Below are positions 46,207-47,719 of a stretch of DNA of 47,719 nucleotides, piece after piece. The notes under the pieces are model-generated. The model made no database searches. It was not told where the DNA came from and was given only the letters and a program-made list of their open reading frames with translations. Both the position numbers and the translations under genes were made by a program. Source of the stretch: Gammaproteobacteria bacterium. GTDB lineage: Bacteria; Pseudomonadota; Gammaproteobacteria; Steroidobacterales; Rariloculaceae. Location: the NCBI GenBank assembly GCA_022825505.1, contig JAJDWR010000041.1, positions 1 to 47,719 on the forward strand, written 5' to 3'. Each line of letters starts with the position of its first letter. Positions within the stretch are counted from its first letter, which is position 1.

Positions 46207-47432
46207 TGCGCGCCGGGTTCTGGGGCATTGCCGCCGTATTCGTCGGCGCCTTTGCCGCGCATTTCCTGCTCCGCGACCGCGGCTACGTACTGGTCAACTT
46301 TCTCGGCTACGTCATCGAAATGTCGGTACCGGTGCTGGTGCTGGTGCTGATCGGTGCGTACTTTGCCGTGCGCCTGTTGCTGGCGGTGTGGCGCGCGCCG
46401 CGCCGGTTGGGCGAAGTCGTGGCCGAGCGGCGCCTGAGGCGCGCCGGGGAAAAGCTGACGAAGGGCCTGATCCACATGGCCGAGGGCGACTGGTCGAAGG
46501 GCGAGCGCCTGCTGGCCCGCAGCGTTCGGGGCACGGACTCGCCGCTCATCCACTATCTCATGGCCGCGCGGGCGGCTCAGTTGCAGGGTTCCGACGAGCG
46601 CCGCGACGACTGGTTGAAGCTCGCCTACGAGGAAATGCCGGAAGCGGAGACGGCGGTGCTGCTTACCCAGGCGGAACTGCAACTGGAGCACTCCGATTAC
46701 GAACGGGCGCTGGCGACTCTGCAACGCATCCAGGAAGCCCACCCGGATCATCCGGTGGCGCTGGCGCTGTTGGCCCGGATCCATCACGCGTTGAAGGATT
46801 GGGACCGGCTCTTGGCGCTGGGCCCGCAATTGGCGGACGTCCGGATGGATTCCGACGAACTGGAGGGCATTGTCGCCGCGGCGCTGGAAGCGTGCACCAC
46901 GGGAGAAGGAGTCACCCGCGTGGACGTGGACCGGCTGTGGGGGCGGCTGCCGGCGGCGTTGCGCAAGGCGCCGCGGCTGATTGCCCAGCAGGGGATTGCG
47001 CTCAACGCGCTGGGGCAGGGCGAGGAGGCGGAGAAGAAGATCCGCCAGGCGCTGAAGCGCGGCTGGGAGGAGAGCCTGGTGCTCGCCTACGGGCGGGTAC
47101 GCGGAGCCAAGGCGGACAAGCAGCTTCTCCAGGCGGAGAACTGGCTCAAGGACCGCCCGGAAGATCCGGCGCTGCTGCTGACGGCGGCGCGGCTGTGCAT
47201 GGTGCTGGAGTTGTGGGGCAAGGCTCGCAGTTACCTCGAAACCAGCCTCGCGATCGACCCGCGGACCGATGCGTACGCGCTTTACGGGCGACTGCTGGAT
47301 CAATTCGGGGAAGCGGACAATGCGGCGTTGGCGTTTCGCTCGGGGTTGAGTCTGGTGGTGGGGGCTGGCGACGATCTGCCGGCCCTGGATGCACCGGACG
47401 TGATTGGACGAGCCGGCAGGGAGAATCGGTAG
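46206..47432 (+). CDS. hemY: HemY-like TPR membrane protein
   Basis: 408 aa. Two N-terminal membrane segments (about residues 4-20 and 34-56) are followed by RRLGEVVAERRLRRAGEKLTKGLIHMAEGDW, typical of HemY, and by several TPR-like repeats to the C-terminus. It is named for its place in hem operons; a direct catalytic role is not established in gammaproteobacteria. Translation is coupled to hemX. Confidence 0.93.
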   Translation: MRAGFWGIAAVFVGAFAAHFLLRDRGYVLVNFLGYVIEMSVPVLVLVLIGAYFAVRLLLAVWRAPRRLGEVVAERRLRRAGEKLTKGLIHMAEGDWSKGERLLARSVRGTDSPLIHYLMAARAAQLQGSDERRDDWLKLAYEEMPEAETAVLLTQAELQLEHSDYERALATLQRIQEAHPDHPVALALLARIHHALKDWDRLLALGPQLADVRMDSDELEGIVAAALEACTTGEGVTRVDVDRLWGRLPAALRKAPRLIAQQGIALNALGQGEEAEKKIRQALKRGWEESLVLAYGRVRGAKADKQLLQAENWLKDRPEDPALLLTAARLCMVLELWGKARSYLETSLAIDPRTDAYALYGRLLDQFGEADNAALAFRSGLSLVVGAGDDLPALDAPDVIGRAGRENR

Positions 47433-47492
47433 CTGGTTTTTGCTTCGATCCGGTGCCGCGCGGGCTGTCGCGGACAGACCTTGCGCGCTAAA

Positions 47493-47520
47493 CCAAGCCC
47501 GCCATCCCTGGCGGGCTTGG
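47493..47520. repeat. REP-like hairpin 1 / possible hemY terminator
   Basis: CCAAGCCCGCC and GGCGGGCTTGG form an 11-base perfect stem with loop ATCCCT, 60 bases after hemY. No T-run follows. The core GCC-ATCCCT-GGC recurs in the next hairpin. Confidence 0.6.
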
Positions 47521-47526
47521 ATCGGC

Positions 47527-47563
47527 GCTCGGCGCTCCCGCCATCCCTGGCTCCGCGCCGAGC
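47527..47563. repeat. REP-like hairpin 2
   Basis: GCTCGGCGC and GCGCCGAGC form a 9-base outer stem, and inside it GCC-ATCCCT-GGC (47540-47551) repeats the core of hairpin 1. Two related hairpins spaced 6 bases apart are typical of REP/BIME elements. Confidence 0.5.
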
Positions 47564-47682
47564 ACACGACGCGCGGAAGGGCTGTCCGCAGGCACCTACC
47601 CTCAGAGGTTGAAGCGGAACTCTAACCCGCATTCGTCACCGATTGTGCTGATGGGGTCATTTTGCCATTGGTGAAAGGGCTT

Positions 47683-47719
47683 TGGTCGGGCCCAGGCGAC
47701 TCGAACGCCAAGGGTCGTG
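47683..47719 (-). tRNA. Possible 3' end of a tRNA cut by the window edge
   Basis: The minus strand ends with a T-loop-like TTCGAGT between TGGCG and CGCCT, then GGGCCCG, A and CCA. That spacing fits T arm, acceptor strand, discriminator and CCA. The 49-65 pair is T-T and the rest lies outside the window, so identity cannot be given. Confidence 0.25.

Larger units (their letters stand above)
47433..47719. other. Intergenic tail with hairpins
   Basis: About 290 bases after hemY without a recognisable protein gene. It holds a short hairpin CTGTC-GCG-GACAG (47464-47476), two larger REP-like hairpins and, at the edge, a possible tRNA 3' end on the minus strand. Confidence 0.5.

Overview
The window is a GC-rich stretch of a gammaproteobacterial chromosome spanning the replication-origin neighbourhood. 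This rests on the gene order rpmH-rnpA-yidC-mnmE-mnmG running left from the origin, dnaA-dnaN-recF-gyrB running right, and then plsC-gmhB-glycyl-tRNA synthetase, glnA-ntrB-ntrC, yibN-grxC-secB-gpsA, envC-ctpA, comM/ubiK and hemX-hemY, which are gammaproteobacterial groupings. I see no insertion sequence, prophage or CRISPR array. I cannot name the genus.

Layout. (1) 1-11344, all minus strand: rpmH, rnpA, yidC, mnmE, a PmtA-like methyltransferase, mnmG, then an oligopeptide ABC importer (oppA, oppB, oppC and a fused two-domain ATPase leaving the window). yidD, rsmG, parA and parB, usual members of this block, are not here. (2) 11345-17923, plus strand: dnaA, a probable oriC with DnaA boxes and an AT-rich stretch, dnaN, recF and gyrB. 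Two parS palindromes lie inside recF, the second abutting the gyrB promoter. (3) 18060-20947, minus strand: plsC, gmhB and a single-chain (alpha2-type) glycyl-tRNA synthetase in the place where relatives carry glyQ-glyS. (4) 21046-25942, plus strand: a nitrogen-regulation unit with a perfect NtrC site and a sigma-54 promoter before glnA, then a DUF4124 protein, ntrB and ntrC. (5) 25959-31339: an lpxA/Gfo-Idh pair, a DRG-like TGS GTPase with an exported amidohydrolase, and a class 1B dihydroorotate dehydrogenase. (6) 31523-36476: gpsA, secB, grxC and yibN on the minus strand, divergent from envC and ctpA. (7) 36510-38531: a compact plus-strand cluster that opens with a selenoprotein gene invisible to ordinary ORF calling, an Rdx/SelW-like protein with a CxxU motif whose Sec codon is an in-frame TGA followed by a bacterial SECIS-like hairpin. 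After it come a small membrane protein, a DUF938 methyltransferase, a GNAT acetyltransferase and another membrane protein. (8) 38537-43083, more accessory in character: an RRM protein with a long leader, an effector-binding-domain protein, a MAPEG protein, tRNA-Arg(CCG), an intradiol dioxygenase, an exported metallo-beta-lactamase-fold protein and a cytochrome c. (9) 43135-47432: comM, ubiK, and hemX-hemY, followed by REP-like hairpins.

How it works together: the core is replication initiation, chromosome segregation marking, protein export and membrane insertion (YidC, SecB), tRNA wobble modification (MnmE/MnmG) and nitrogen control. The most notable observations are the hidden selenoprotein, the parS pair in recF without local parAB, the in-place replacement of glyQS, the readable NtrC/sigma-54 control region of glnA and an apparent CTG start for mnmE.
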